A DNA stretch of 64,000 bases from Diphasiastrum complanatum (GCA_029204225.1 CM055106.1:44055003-44119002); one strand, 5' to 3'; counted from the first letter of the stretch, positions 1 to 11,703 are shown. Notes: generated by a model not told the origin, from the letters alone. Program-made: numbers and translations.

Positions 1-1700
1 TTAGCCGTAAAAAGCCAAAAACATTAACAAATTGCCGAAATCAGGTCACCACGTAGTCCCCTCCTCAAGTGTGCAGCGGCTCGCAAGCACTGAGAATAGG
101 AAACAATGTTGAAGCTTTGAAGAGAATCTGACTTGCCACAATCTGCACCCTTTGACAAGCCAAAGCATTGATTGTACAGGTTTTAACAAATAAAGCTTCA
201 GCATATGTTACTTCCAAAAGTCAACACCTTTCGACACGGTTATGAGCAGATGTAACGTGGAAAATTAGCTTTAAAAGCTTGGCTCTACATCATAAAAATT
301 ATGTGATTTCGGACAGCAGCACCGACAAGTTGTTAACCATGAGCAGAACATAGAGAAATCAACATTTGTCAGCAACAGTCTTTAGACAGCATCAACACAA
401 CTTGGACAGCACCAAAGTCTTAGAACAGGCTTTTATTCAGCCTGAAAATCCTGGAAATAAAGAACTAAAACAAAATAGAATAGAACCGTCTCTTGGAAAA
501 GCATGAATCAAAATTTGCTTACGGAAAACCAAGCGATTATTGGACATAGCAACAGAATCTTCAGACTGTACATAACAAAAACTAAACACATTTTACAAAC
601 TATAAACAACTTTAAGAACTCTACAAAAAATTGAAAACAGAAAAATAAAATGAAATGACAATTCAAGGTGGTTGAAACTCAGGTTTAATTCTTCCTTTTT
701 TGAATTTCTTGAAGAACTGGAACAGTAACCTGTGAATCTGAAAAATATAAACAAAAATCAAAATAACGATAGAATATCCTATTTGGCATTGCTCCTCAAC
801 AACGGCACCAAAATTGGTATATGTTGTGCATACCAACAACAAAATGATTGATATTTGTAGTATAAAGGGATATCGTTCCTACTAGAGAGCAATAAAAGTC
901 TAATATTGTCATTATTTGTGCAAAACCATAAATAACCAAAAATGAATGGAGTGGAGAGGAGAAGTGATTGCAAATTGGTCATCAACAGATGTTTCTACAA
1001 GGGGCTGCCAGTACAACCTTCTAAAGAAAACAAAACACCTAGGAGAAAAATACTGAATACTTCATTATGGTTTTTAGATTCAAATGGGAGTGAACTCAAG
1101 AAAGCAAATACTTCGGCAAAAGGGAAAGCCGAAGGCTAGAGACACTTCACTAATCAATTCCAGTCCAAACACTGTGTAATAAGCATTAGCATACAATGCC
1201 ATAAACTTCCTATTACCAAAATGAATCACCATGAAAAGCACAGAAGGTATCCATAATAGAAACAAGTTGTGTGATTCAGAACACTCAGATTTACATTATC
1301 TGTATTCACCATTTGCAGAGTACAAAGAGGTATTCATTACATTCTAGACACTGCAAAGAAGAGGGATTGCTACACCTCTATACAAGAATCAGAGAACACA
1401 AAGGTTCTGAGCTTGTAGATGAATAACAAAAACAACAAATCTACATTAAAGCACCAATAGAGCTTTTGAGCCTCTGTTCTACATTGTGCCTGAATGATTT
1501 ACAATGGCATAAGAATGTCATGATATAGCCAAGGAAAAACGTGCTAGAAGCTGTGGGCTTTGATAACTGTCTGCAAAGAGAGAGCAAATGAGGATCTGAC
1601 ATTTGAAATAGGGCTTCAATAAGCCGATACATTGCTGCCAAATAGATCTAGTGGTTAGAATACATGAGATGCTGCCCTGTGAAAGGAAACAGCCTTGTGA
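1..1700. other. No recognisable gene
   Basis: AT-rich sequence with only short open frames that lack codon-like composition or any family motif. I see no LTR ends, primer site, tRNA or tandem repeat. It could be the 3' flank of a minus-strand gene lying to the right, but nothing in the sequence proves this. Confidence 0.5.
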
Positions 1701-1707
1701 AGAGGTA

Positions 1708-2110
1708 CGCTAGAGGAGCGGCTGCCTGCTGGTTGTATGAAATGCATATGACTGTAGGAAATGTGATGGTGGTCTGGCTATAGGTCAGTCACTATCATAG
1801 AAACCATCTTCATAAAATGTGTGAGAGGCTCTGCCTTGAAAACTGCCATTGGATTCTGCTGCAACTACCATTAAGTATGCATTAGAAGTGCGCTGCAAAC
1901 CATCTCCATACTGCCTCATAGTCGCTTGTAAGAGATTGGAAACAATCATTGGAGGCAAGATCGATGATGACTACCACTGGTAAGAAGCAGGACCACTGCT
2001 AGGTCTGGAAACTGGCTGCTAGAATTCTTGAAGAAGGATAGTGCACTATAAAACATCCTCCAAATCACTTTGTAGATAGCCGCTCTCTGACCTGCTGGCT
2101 GACTGCTAAA
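1708..2110 (-). pseudogene. Possible decayed exon, unknown protein
   Basis: On the minus strand one frame reads through most of this stretch with protein-like composition: residues such as LPPMIVSNLLQATMRQYGDG, then a segment rich in Ser, Gly and acidic residues, broken by two or three stops. No family is recognised. It lies directly downstream of the point where Copia element A breaks off inside reverse transcriptase, so it may be host DNA at the element's truncation point or unrelated sequence. The stops argue against a working exon; the evidence is only frame openness and composition. Confidence 0.2.
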
Positions 2111-2112
2111 AT

Positions 2113-2930
2113 CTACCACTGGAGAATCTGGAAACTGCTACTTTGCTGGTGACCTGCGACATATCTAGATTGACAAATAAAAACATACTCTTCATGAAAA
2201 TCAATCTCAAGGCCCAAAATGTAATGGATCTCTTGCATTTTAAATTCTTTTCCTAATGCATCTTTGGTTTCTTGAACTAGCATCAAACAACTTCCACTAA
2301 GAATAATGTCATCTACATAGATTAGGAGAATGACAATATTACTACCATCAAACTTTAAGTACATAGAAGGATCATAGTTACTAAGCACAAATCCTAATGA
2401 AAGTAGAAAGTTGTTGAGACTTGAATACCATCATCTAGTTGCTTGCTTTAAGCCATAAAGACTTCTAAATAGCAAACACACCTTAGATTTATCCTTCACA
2501 AATCCTTGAGGATGTTCCATGTATATCTCCTCCTCAAGATAGCCATTCAAAAAAGCATTGGAGACGTCAAGTTGAAACAGTTTACACTTAAAAAATAAGG
2601 CAAGAGAGATTTATGATTCTTATTGTCACCATCTTTGCTATAGGAGCAAAGGTTTTTTCATAGTCAAGGCTGTATATTTGTGCAAAGCCTTTAGCACATA
2701 ATCTTGCCTTGTACTTGTTGATGGAGCCATCATGATTGTACTTGATCTTGAACACCCACTTGCATCCAATGTATGCATGTAAGGTGGTGGATCCACTAGC
2801 TCCCATGTGTGGTTGGTGATCAAGGCATCATATTCAATCTTCATGGCCTCATACCACTCCTTGGTATTGAGGGCTTCTTGAACATCTTTGGGCTCCTCAT
2901 GAGAAACAAAATAAGCATAAGTGGAATCAA
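2113..2930 (-). pseudogene. Copia reverse transcriptase remnant (A)
   Basis: Three minus-strand frames together give the N-terminal half of a Copia RT. First comes the EALNTKEWYEAMKIEYDAL block that precedes the polymerase. Then GCKWVFKIKYNHDGSINKYK, with the KARL..KGF motif in an altered form (KARLCAKGFAQ), followed after a gap by the active-site strand ILLIYVDDIIL and a LGLEI block. The stretch between about 2390 and 2590 is out of frame. Sequence homologous to RNase H is absent. The YVDD box is intact, but frameshifts near 2640-2800 and 2390-2590 rule out a working enzyme. Confidence 0.85.
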
Positions 2931-3944
2931 GATCCACTTGTTTTCCTTTGTCATCATAAGTGAGACTCTTGGGCTCGGATCTCTCCCTCATGGATCTTCT
3001 AGGAGTGAAAATCTGAGGACTTCCATCTTCAAATCTTGACTCCTCCATATATTGATTGTCTTCAATAACAATAGGTGATAGATTTTGAGGTTGCTTGATC
3101 TTGGCCCCTCCAAGATTGGACTTTTCTTCTTCATGAAAAACTACATCTCTACTATCAATTACTTCAGAGGTTGAGAGCATGTAGATTCGATAGGCTTTCT
3201 TGTTGGATGAATATCCAACCATTACTCCTTTGCTTGCACAAGGATGATCCTTCTTTCTCGTTTCCAAGGGAATATGGACAAAGCATATGCATCCACATAC
3301 TCTAAGGTGTTCAACCTAAGGTTTCTTCAATTGAGTGCTTCATATGGTGACTTTCCTCCAAGTGCCACATGAGGGAGTCTATTGCAAAGATAGTTTGAAC
3401 AATTGATAGCCTCAACCCAAAAGTCTTTTGGCAAGTATGACTCAATTCTAATGGTTTTGGCACATTCACACAGTGTTCTATTCTTTCTTTCAGCCACCCC
3501 ATTTTGAGATGGTGTATATGCACAAGAAAACTCCCTTTTAATGCCTTCAAGCTCACAATAGTCATGAAATCTATTGGAAGTGTACTCACCACCTCCATCA
3601 CTTCTAAGAATCTTGATTTTGTAAGAAAATTGCTTTTCAACTAGAGCTTTGAACTTTAGGAAATAGTCAAACACCATAGATTTTGAAGCTAGAAGATATA
3701 CCCAAGTAAATCTAGTGAAATCATCAATGAAAGTTACAAAACAAGTAGCACCACCCTTGCTCTTTGAAGATGAGAAGTGCACATCCGAGTGTATGAGCTC
3801 CAATGGATGTGTAGTCTTGATAGATGACTTTGAAAAAGGCTTCTTATGAGACTTAGATATGGCACAAGCCTCACATGGCTTGAAATTCTTGGAGATAAGA
3901 TTAGGCAAGCCAATAGCTTTGGCTTTCTTGACCATGGACACCAT
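2931..3944 (-). pseudogene. Copia integrase remnant (A)
   Basis: The minus-strand frame 3944-3327 carries the Copia integrase: a C..C zinc-binding end (CEACAISKSHKKPF), the first catalytic Asp in LELIHSDVHF, the FVTFIDDFTRFTWVYLL strand, the second Asp in LRSDGGGEYTS, and the glutamate in QNGVAERKNRTL. All three catalytic acidic residues are therefore visible. Just past 3327 the frame breaks. The C-terminal part (GYSSNKKAYRIY, then DSRDVVFHEE) resumes in another frame up to 3267. This is the best-kept domain of element A. Confidence 0.9.
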
Positions 3945-3962
3945 AGAATTATAGTTAGGATG

Positions 3963-4720
3963 TCACAACCTTCTATGCCATAGTTCCTCCAAAGACATAT
4001 GAGTAGCAAAAGCACTATCACAAGAGTTAGCATACTCTTTGGGATCAGGCTTGTAGATTCCACCATATCTAGACCCAAATGCAAGGATCTCATCATGCTT
4101 CTTGATTGTACATGTATCAAGATTGAAATTCACATCTAGTCCACTATCAAACAATTGCCCAACACTAATAAGATTTTTTGTTATCTTGGGAACAAAAAGT
4201 ACATTAGACAGAGAAAGAACTTTTGATGAAGAAAGCTTAAAGGGAATGGTCCCTATGCCTTCAATAGCACACTCATGATCATTTGCTGTGTAGATGGACT
4301 TCTTGGCTCCTTCACAAGGTGACATGGATGAAAAAGAATACTTGGAGCTACACATATGTGAGGAAGCTCCATTGTTGATATACCACGAACCATCCTTCTT
4401 GAAAGGTGATGAAGAAAAACTCGAGACCATAAGAGATCCCTCTCCATCACTTGCATGAGCATCTTCCTTCTCTTCATTAGAAATGTTAGCTTGCTTGAAT
4501 TGACACTTCTTCTTGAAGCAATTGGTGGCATAATGCCCCTTCTTGCCACAAAAGAAACACTTGATGTTTTTCTTCTTCTTCTTGGATGTGGAAGCTTGAG
4601 AGGACTCATCCTCATCTCCTTTCTCCTTGGAAATAAGATTGTTCTTGCTTGAAGAGGATTGGTGTTGATTCTTACTTCTTGTCTTGTGCTTGTCTTTGGT
4701 AAAGAGAGCTTTACCATCCA
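3963..4720 (-). pseudogene. Zinc knuckle-protease segment, left copy (A)
   Basis: This frame reads a Lys/Ser-rich gag tail, a CCHC knuckle (CFFCGKKGHYATNC), the protease region, the LISVGQL block and the EELWHRRL start of the GAG-pre-integrase domain. The protease active-site triad, normally Asp-Ser-Gly, reads Asn-Asn-Gly here (WYINNGASSHM), so this copy could not have been catalytic. It duplicates the segment at 4721-5245, and the two copies differ at many positions. It joins the integrase downstream with a frame change near 3950. Confidence 0.85.
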
Positions 4721-5245
4721 ACACTAATAAGATTCTTGGTAAGCTTAGGTACATAAAGAACTTTAGAGAGAGAAAGAACTTTCGAGGATGCAAGCTTAAA
4801 GGGAATGTTCCCTATGCCTTCAATAGGACATTCAAAATCATTTGCAGTGTATATTGATTTCTTGACTCCATCATAAGGTGCAATAGAAGAGAAAGAGTCC
4901 TTGGAGCTACACATATGTGAAGAGGCTCCACTATCAATATACCATAGGCCGTCCTTCTTGAAAAGAGTAGATGAGAAACTAGTGTCTTCCTTCTCATTGG
5001 TAATATTGGCTTACTTGAGCTGATTCTTCTTCTTGAAGCAATTGCTGGCATAATGACCTTTCTTGCCACAATAAAAGCACTTGATCTTCTTCTTCTTCTT
5101 GAGCTTGGATGATGAAGCATTAGAGGAATCATCTTCCTCCTCATCTTTGTCTTTGGATTTGACTTTGTCCTTGCTTGAGGATTGTTGATGCTGGTTCTTG
5201 CTCCTCTCTTTGTGCTTATCCTTGGCAAAGAGAGCTTTGCCATCA
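4161..5245 (-). repeat. Tandem duplication of knuckle-protease unit
   Basis: Two consecutive copies, about 4161-4720 and 4721-5245, each run from the LFAKDKHK/LFTKDKHK gag tail through the zinc knuckle and protease to the KNLISVG block. The copies align along their whole length but carry many substitutions and small indels, so this is not a fresh duplication. The junction near 4720 joins the end of one protease segment to the start of the gag tail of the next. Confidence 0.85.
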
Positions 5246-5913
5246 TTATGAGTGAGAGAAAGCTTGTCCATCCTCAAGAGCTTGTACTCTTGTCTTGATT
5301 TTTCCGAAATTAGCACACTTTGGAGAGCCTCCAAACTTGGTAGCTCCTCCTTAATGGCATAGGATTGGACAAGGTTATCAAATTCACTTCTCAAGCCATT
5401 GAGAATGACTTGAACTAGCTCATTTTGATTGATGGAATCACCAATGCAAGCAAGCTCTCTATGAATACCTTTTACTCTCAAAACATAACTAGATGCACTC
5501 TCATCACTCTTTTGGCTACCTTGAAAGATTTGATTCCTAAGAGTGAAAAGCCTAGAGGTATTCTTAGCCTCATAGATAGTCTTGAGACAATCCCAAGCTT
5601 CTTTGGCTGTTGTACAAGTACCTATTTCCCTCAATATCTCATTAGAGACATTCATCTTAATGTAGTGGAGAGCCATCCTAGCTCTCTTTTTGTATTTTTG
5701 AACCTCTTGAAGAACTTGTGGTTCCTCTTCAAGGCCAAGAACTATGTCCATCACGTCTTGAAGGATCAAGATGGACTCCATCCTCATTTTCCAAACTGAA
5801 TAATTTGAAGTGGTCAATCTTTCACTTGGTTTCAACAAGGATGAACCCATTGAAGACATTTGAAGTGAAGAAAACTCAAATAATGAACAATAAATGTTGC
5901 TACACACTCTCAA
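4721..5913 (-). pseudogene. Copia gag with knuckle and protease, right copy (A)
   Basis: Gag opens at about 5858 (MSSMGSSLLKPSERLTTSNY) or slightly upstream, with the Copia gag signature SVWKMRMESIL and later HRELACIGDSINQNELVQVI, then a Lys-rich tail and a CCHC knuckle (CFYCGKKGHYASNC). The frame ends at 5011 with a stop soon after the knuckle. Beyond the stop, another frame carries the protease with an intact Asp-Ser-Gly (YIDSGASSHMC), and then the duplication restarts at about 4720. Gag length (about 290 residues) is normal for the family. Confidence 0.88.
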
Positions 5914-6615
5914 TAGGATCCAATAATTGAGTACTATCTCCTCCTATGAAAGATCTTGCAACTATTTGTGAATTGATTCTCACTAGCTACACAAATCTCT
6001 CTAAAACAAGATCTATTTCACATCAAATGATGGAGTATAGGCAAAGTTAGGATCAAACACTCTTAGCAAGTGTGAAATACACTAAGAAACCAAATTTGAC
6101 TCAAATACAATGATATTGCATGAAACAAAATGGCTAAGATCTCAAAACAGTGCCTAGATTACATATAGATGAGATTGGTAAGCATTCAACTGTGATTTTG
6201 GATCAAACAAGCAATCTCTTGACCAAACCAAATGTGTCCACCCAGGTCTAGGTGCCCTACCTAACCCTCTTCAAAAGCTTATAAATTTTGATTGGCTCAA
6301 CCAAATGGAATAAAACTAATTGCATCAGAAACTAGACAAAAATAGCTTCAAAACAAGCTATCAAGCAAGATAAATGGATCAAACATGAGAGAGAACTTCC
6401 AAACTGAAATTGGATGTTCCTCACACGTGTCTGAGCACCTGATTCCGTACAGTAGAAGGTCAGACCCAATCTATGTCCTTTTGATCTCTTTTGATCCAAG
6501 ATTGAACAAGATGGCTAGTCAAATGGGCCTTGACAACTTCTAGCTTAAGATTGATGAAAATTTTTTACTTAGATGGATCAAAATGCATGGTAACCTTAGG
6601 TAGGCTCTGATACCA
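5914..6615 (-). promoter_or_regulatory. Untranslated leader and primer binding site (A)
   Basis: The minus strand at 6615-6603 reads TGGTATCAGAGCC, the standard Copia primer site complementary to the 3' end of initiator methionine tRNA. It abuts the LTR end. About 690 bp of leader without an open frame separates it from gag. Confidence 0.92.
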
Positions 6616-7275
6616 TGTTGAATTTCACACGTGTGGATTGTCCACAACATGTACTTGTGATCTCCTAAGGTGTGTAGATGCACCAAGATCAAGACTAGAT
6701 TGAGATTCAAGATCAATCTTAGATTCTATGGCAAAAACACACTACTACATGCATTCAATCACTTCCAACTCTCACTCACACGTGTGGGTAGTATTCAAAA
6801 AATAATCTAAGTAAAGACAAGCTGCTCTCCTCGGGTAGACATAGAAAAAGCATCATGAGCTCTCGGGTAGAGAGAGAAAGCTAGAAATTCAATAACTCAC
6901 AAAATCCATGAAATCACCAAATCAATTAGATTCAAAATGAGGAGTACAATGATAATAGTAGATCCACGAGCTACCACTATTCTTAACTATGATTGGACCA
7001 TATTTTGTCACCTCTTGATCCTATTGGATCATTGAACCATACACCTCTTGATTTTATTGGACTATATTCAAGCACATCTCAATTTTCTATTGGACCTCAC
7101 AAGGTTCCACCTCTAAATCCTATTGGACCTCTTGGAATTCATCAAACAAAAGCTTTACACTTGTCTACACTCTAATTGGCACGTGTTTAGCCTCTTCCTC
7201 TATTTTGTCTCAATAGTGGCATTACAAGTGGAAATGCATAATTTGCCATCTATGCCAAATTTATTCCTATCAACA
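6616..7275 (-). repeat. 5' LTR of Copia A
   Basis: A 660-bp block bounded by TGTTGA at 6616 and TCAACA at 7270-7275, which are perfect short inverted ends, with the primer site directly on its inner side. No second copy is seen in the window, in line with loss of the 3' part of the element. Its U3 part contains a 33-bp repeated CCAAT array. Confidence 0.85.
6992..7179 (-). promoter_or_regulatory. CCAAT-box tandem array in LTR U3
   Basis: ATTGG on the plus strand (CCAAT on the transcribed minus strand) occurs at 6992, 7023, 7056, 7089, 7122 and 7175. Four of the five spacings are 31-33 bp, within a degenerate 33-bp unit resembling CTATTGGACCNNACACCTC. CCAAT boxes bind NF-Y in plants, and the position within U3 fits an enhancer. 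That role is inferred. Confidence 0.55.
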
Positions 7276-7349
7276 TCCTACACCTAGATGCTTGATGTAA
7301 AGAACATAAGACCCCTATATCTAACATAGATAATCTTTTTCAATTCTTC

Positions 7350-7690
7350 ACAAGAGAGATGTAGCGAATAGAGTAAGAAAGTAAAGACACCAGAGCTGTG
7401 CATGAAAGTCTGCCAACGAGCAGAACACAGTGAAAGAGTAGAATGTCATTCCGCCAACGAGCGAGACACTGATGAATTCACTAAAACTGATAATTTAGTC
7501 ACTCTATTTTTGTGCATCTTGTCTTATGTTGTGTATCATGATTGCTAGAATAGAATATGTTCTGTGATGCGTAGTCGAGTGTCTGGGATCCTATAAGGGC
7601 TTCCGCACAAAAGAAAATTAAAAGACAGAAAATTGTTCATGATAAAGAAGACGAAGTGAGGACAAACACGAATCAGCTCGACGCACGCAT
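7350..7690 (+). repeat. 5' LTR fragment of Copia B
   Basis: Closely matches 10103-10440 of the 3' LTR, including the CCGCCAACGAGCGAGACAC motif and the GGGCTTCCGCACAAAAG segment. The match stops at about 7690, where integrase-coding sequence begins. There is no primer site after it, so the deletion removed the LTR end. Confidence 0.85.
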
Positions 7691-9600
7691 GTGTACAGAC
7701 TCTACGATCCAACCACGAAGAAGGTTGTTTCGAGCAGAGATGTAAAGTTCGATGAGTCCACATTCCCTGGACTGAAAGACGAAAGAGGCCATGAGATCTT
7801 CACACTGTTGCCTATTGAAGAGGGAGATCAAGGACAGCCATCAAACTAGAATGCAGGACTCCAGACTCCAGAGCAGCAGGAAACAGAGGATCGACCTCAC
7901 AAACAAGAAATATTCGAACAGCGACGAAACGAACCTCAAAGATCAACAAGATAAAGAAGACCTCCATACCGCTATTCTAACAATCTTCAATGGAGCGAAG
8001 ACACATAGTTCGAGTACTGCAACTTCACAAAAGAGCCAGCAACATACCAAGAAGCTATCCAGAGTCTAGAGGGAGAATTTTGGAAATAGGCAATGTCAGA
8101 AGAGATCGAGTTGATGAGGAAAAACGAGGCATGGACATTAGAGCCACTACCAGAAAATAGAAAAGTAATCAACTGCAAAGTGTACAAGAAATAGCTGAAA
8201 TCAGATGGCACCATTGGCCACTACAAAGCCAGGCTTGTCGCGAAGGGCTACACGCAGAGATATGGTGTCGACTATTTTGACACATATTCGTCCATGGTCA
8301 AGATGACAAGCGTAAGACTGCTCCTTGCATATGCCACACAATACAATCTGGAAATTCACCAGATTGACATGAAAACAGCCTTTCTCCACGAAGATCTAGA
8401 GGAGAAAATTTTCATGAAGCAACCTGAAGGCTATGAAGACCTTGACAACAAACAATATGTTTGTCGATTGCAGAGGTGCATCTACGGTCTAAAACAGGCA
8501 TCACAAGCCTGGTATAAAAAGCTTGATGGTCTTCTGAAGTCCCTAGACAACAAATTTACTCAACCAGACCGTAATGTCTACATCAAAAGAGTAGGAAAGG
8601 ATTTTGTGATACTGGCCATCTTCGTGGATGATTTGCTAATGATAGGAAATTCCTTGATGTTGATCAGAGACACGAAGAGTCAGATCTCTGAAAACTACGA
8701 AATCACATATCTTGGAGAAGCAACAAAATGCCTAGGGCTAGAGATCAGAAGAGATCGAACAAATGGCGAAATGCACTTGAGTCAATCAGAATATGCCGAA
8801 AAAGTGCTGAAGCAGTACCACATGATGGATTGTAAAGAGAAAGCCACACCAATGATAGTTGGAGCCAAGCTCACGAAACATGATTGCCCAAAAATAGAAG
8901 AGGAAGAACAGAAGATGGCAAGTATACCCTACCAGAACTTAATCGATAGTCTGATGTACTTAATAATTTGTACCAGACCCGATTTGGCCTTCTCTGTTTA
9001 CGCCTGTTCCAATCCTGGTCTAGCACATTAAAAAATGGCCAAACGAATCCTACAGTATCTGAAGGGTATCAAGAATATTGGATTAACCTACAGAGCTAGA
9101 AACGAAGAGAAAAGATTCGATTTGCATCACTACAATGATGCGAGTTGGGTGAGTTGCAAAGATGACGGCAAGTCCATTACTGGAGGATGTACGATAACGT
9201 GCGGAGCTGCAATCAATTGGATATGCAAAAAACAAACCTTGGTAGCTCAATCCTCTTGCGAAGCTGAGTATGTCGCAGCCTCAAAAGTGGCGAATGAGGT
9301 AGTGTGGATGCAAATGATGTTGGAGACAATCGGGATACTACAAGAGGGGCCAAGCACGATGATGATGGACTCTCAGAGTGCCATCTAACTGTCCCAGGAT
9401 ACTGTCTTCCATTCAAAGATGAAGCACATTCCTCTGAAGTACCATCATATTCGAGATTTGATCTTGAAAGGAGAGCTCTAGGTGCAGTTCATAAAATCAA
9501 AAAATATGATTGCAAATCTCCTCACAAAACCGCTCGACAAGCCACTCTTTACCAAGCAAAGAGAGGCAATTGGATTAAACGAACAAAGCTGCAAGGTTCA
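7691..9600 (+). pseudogene. Copia pol: integrase tail, RT, RNase H (B)
   Basis: The segment starts with an integrase tail (VYRLYDPTTKKVV, then SRDVKFDE) and a proline/glutamine-type linker. RT then begins at about 8030 (EAIQSLEGEFWK, stop, AMSEEIELMRKNEAWTLEPL) and has KARLVAKGYTQRYGVDYFDT, the IHQIDMKTAFLHEDLEE block and the catalytic strand FVDDLL in place of the usual YVDDML. A stop at 9031 precedes RNase H (YNDASWVSCKDD, SSCEAEYVAAS, MDSQSAI) with its three acidic residues. The tail to 9600 shows the usual ANLLTKPLDKPLF ending. Stops at about 8070, 8190, 9031 and 9387 make it a pseudogene, though most blocks are long and easy to align. Confidence 0.9.
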
Positions 9601-10452
9601 AGAGGGAGTGTCAGAAATGGTGAACTCCTACAACTTTGTCGCAGCACGAACAAGACATGAAGGTCGAACAATTCGTGACAGTCAACATGACTTTGACTCG
9701 AAGCACAAACGAGAATAATTCATGATAGTCAACGTGTCTTTGACTCGAAGCACAAATGATTTGCGAATCAATCGCGAATCGCAAACACACCTCCAAGATT
9801 GCAAAGCCGCAAAAGGGACGCGAAACAAAAACTACGAAAAGAAACGAAAAGAACGAAAGCAAACGGGAGATTACTAATCAGACGAAGAAAAATCCTTTGC
9901 GCTGTCAGCTGGCAGCTCAACGGGCTTCACGCCCAGTTGAAACAAGTAGCAACGACGAAGACTAACTAAGTAGTTGATTAAATGTTAACTAGTCATGTTT
10001 CGACGTTTAGCTATCTTGTAAACTCCACATAGTAGAGGTATAAACAATCCTCTCTGGATCATAAAAATAAATAAGATGTGAATACAGAGATATGTAAGAG
10101 ACAGAGAGAGACGCAGCGAATAGAATAAGAAAGTAAAGACACCAGAGTTGTGCATGAAAGTTTGCCAATGAGCAGGACATAGCAAAAGAGTAGAATGTCA
10201 TTCCGCCAACGAGCGAGACACTGATGAATTCACTAAAACTAATAATTTCGTCACTCTATTTTCATGCATTTTGTCTTGTGCTGTGTATCATGATTGCTAG
10301 AATAGAATATGTTTTGTGATGCGTAGTTGAGTGTCTGGGATCCTCTAAGGGCTTCCGCACAAAAGAAAATTAAAAGATAGAAAATTGTTCGTGATAAAGA
10401 AGACGAAGTGAGGACGAACACGAATCAGTCCAACGCACGCGCTCCCGCAACA
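9601..10452 (+). repeat. Polypurine tract and 3' LTR of Copia B
   Basis: AGAGGGAG at 9601-9608 is a typical Copia polypurine tract. The LTR starts with TGTCAGAA at 9609 and probably ends with CGCAACA at about 10452, roughly 840 bp. The 10103-10440 part repeats the 5' LTR fragment. Confidence 0.75.
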
Positions 10453-11431
10453 ATTTTCCCATATTAGTTTTGGTAATCAGTGAGTCAGACAAGAGTTATT
10501 TTTTGAGCTTTTGATAATTTTTTGATGAAAAACTCTAAGTTTTCAACAAAAAAATCAGCACCTCTCTTCCAACCTTCACCAGTCCTACTGAGCATGCCAA
10601 ATATAATGGTCTTTTTTATTGACAATGAGTTTGGCAAGAGTTAATTCCATTAGAATTTTTGCAATAAAGATTGTTTCTTTCAAAATATTCATTTTAACCC
10701 TTGCCAACAAGCTGAATTTTGCTTTTAATTTGCCAAAAGAACCGTCACATGACCTATCATATATCTATTTTTGTCAAATCTATCTCCAGACAGACTAGTG
10801 AAAGTTAGTTTTTCAGATTTGTCAGAAACAACCATTTAAGTGATTTTTATAAAAATTCAAAATAGTAATTCTAAACCCTCGCTAAGCTAACACTCGTAGT
10901 CACTTTTACTGCAATCATGTCTTTCTCTATTGAAATTGATACCTCTGCATCACCCAAATGCCGCATAAGCATGATATTCCTACTAAGACGAGCATCATGG
11001 GTTTAGCTAGCACTAAATTAGTGGTGGAATGGTTAACCCTTGCTGAGCCCTTGCTCAAGGCGATGGGCATCCATTCACCACTGTATCCTCAAACAAAATC
11101 AGTATGGAGTCTATAAGTATGGCTTTTGACACTTGGGATGAGGCCAAGGTGAAGTTTTATGCTAAGTACCAAGGTGTAGTGCACAAGGTGTGCGTGACTG
11201 AGGCCGCCCTTGTCGTTGTAGGGATAGTTTCTGGCCCTAGGTCATAAGGTGGCCCATAGTGTTATTAAGCCTTTCCTAGACACCCGTACGACTCAATTTT
11301 AGAGCAACGATTATGGCTACCTCATTGAACCCTGCATTTGAGATTATGTGATCCAAGTCACCGCCAATCTTTTGAACCACTACCTTATGGTGGGCAACCT
11401 GTGTAGGAGAGGGTTGCATTTTTTTTCTTTT

Positions 11432-11434
<3 letters not shown>
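10453..11434. other. No clear gene; weak FAR1-like fragment
   Basis: Mostly non-coding. At about 11121-11235 one plus-strand frame reads MAFDTWDEAKVKFYAKYQG, which recalls the start of FAR1-type DNA-binding domains found in plant Mutator-derived proteins. It is too short and isolated for a firm call. Confidence 0.3.

Positions 11435-11486
<52 letters not shown>
11435..11486 (+). repeat. (GA)n microsatellite, 52 bp
   Basis: An uninterrupted GA run of 26 units. It marks the start of the 220-bp direct repeat that also occurs at 13257. Confidence 0.98.
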
Positions 11487-11489
<3 letters not shown>

Positions 11490-11703
11490 ATGAAACACAG
11501 TTCCTCTTGTTTAAGCAAGACCAAACCCTTTCAAACCTTTATTCATAAACCAACAAGGTAAAACATAGCTGAAAAGCATATATTACTTGAAAAGCACCAT
11601 AAAGCAAAACCTATTTCAAGACATCCAGATGGTACTTGCCACCATCCCACCACACAAAATAGTGCAATTTGGCACAGTGAGAAAGACGTGTCAACGCTTA
11701 ATT
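11484..11703 (+). repeat. Direct repeat, left copy (about 220 bp)
   Basis: Begins GAGAGATTAATGAAACACAG next to the GA microsatellite and continues with a segment containing AAGCAAGACCAAACCCT and CCACCATCCCACCACA. It matches 13257-13478 along its length with scattered differences. The pair could be LTRs of a small element or an ordinary duplication. No TG/CA ends or primer site were found. Confidence 0.8.

Larger units (their letters stand above)
2113..7275 (-). mobile_element. Ty1/Copia element A, 3'-truncated
   Basis: Read on the minus strand, the order is 5' LTR (7275-6616), primer binding site, untranslated leader, gag with zinc knuckle, protease, GAG-pre-integrase, integrase core and reverse transcriptase. 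This is the Copia order (integrase before RT). The element stops inside RT near 2113, and no RNase H, polypurine tract or 3' LTR follows. Several frameshifts and stops make it inactive. A zinc-knuckle/protease segment is present twice in tandem. The LTR has matching TGTTGA/TCAACA ends. Confidence 0.9.
7350..10452 (+). mobile_element. Ty1/Copia element B, internally deleted
   Basis: Two direct repeats (about 7350-7690 and 10103-10445) are parts of the two LTRs. The 5' LTR fragment joins directly to the C-terminal end of integrase, so gag, protease and most of integrase are gone. Linker, RT, RNase H, polypurine tract and 3' LTR follow in the expected order. Stops and small frameshifts are scattered through pol. 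Confidence 0.88.

Noticed and set aside
2588-3267. Separate small genes suggested by three overlapping minus-strand frames
   Set aside because: They are pieces of one Copia pol broken by frameshifts.
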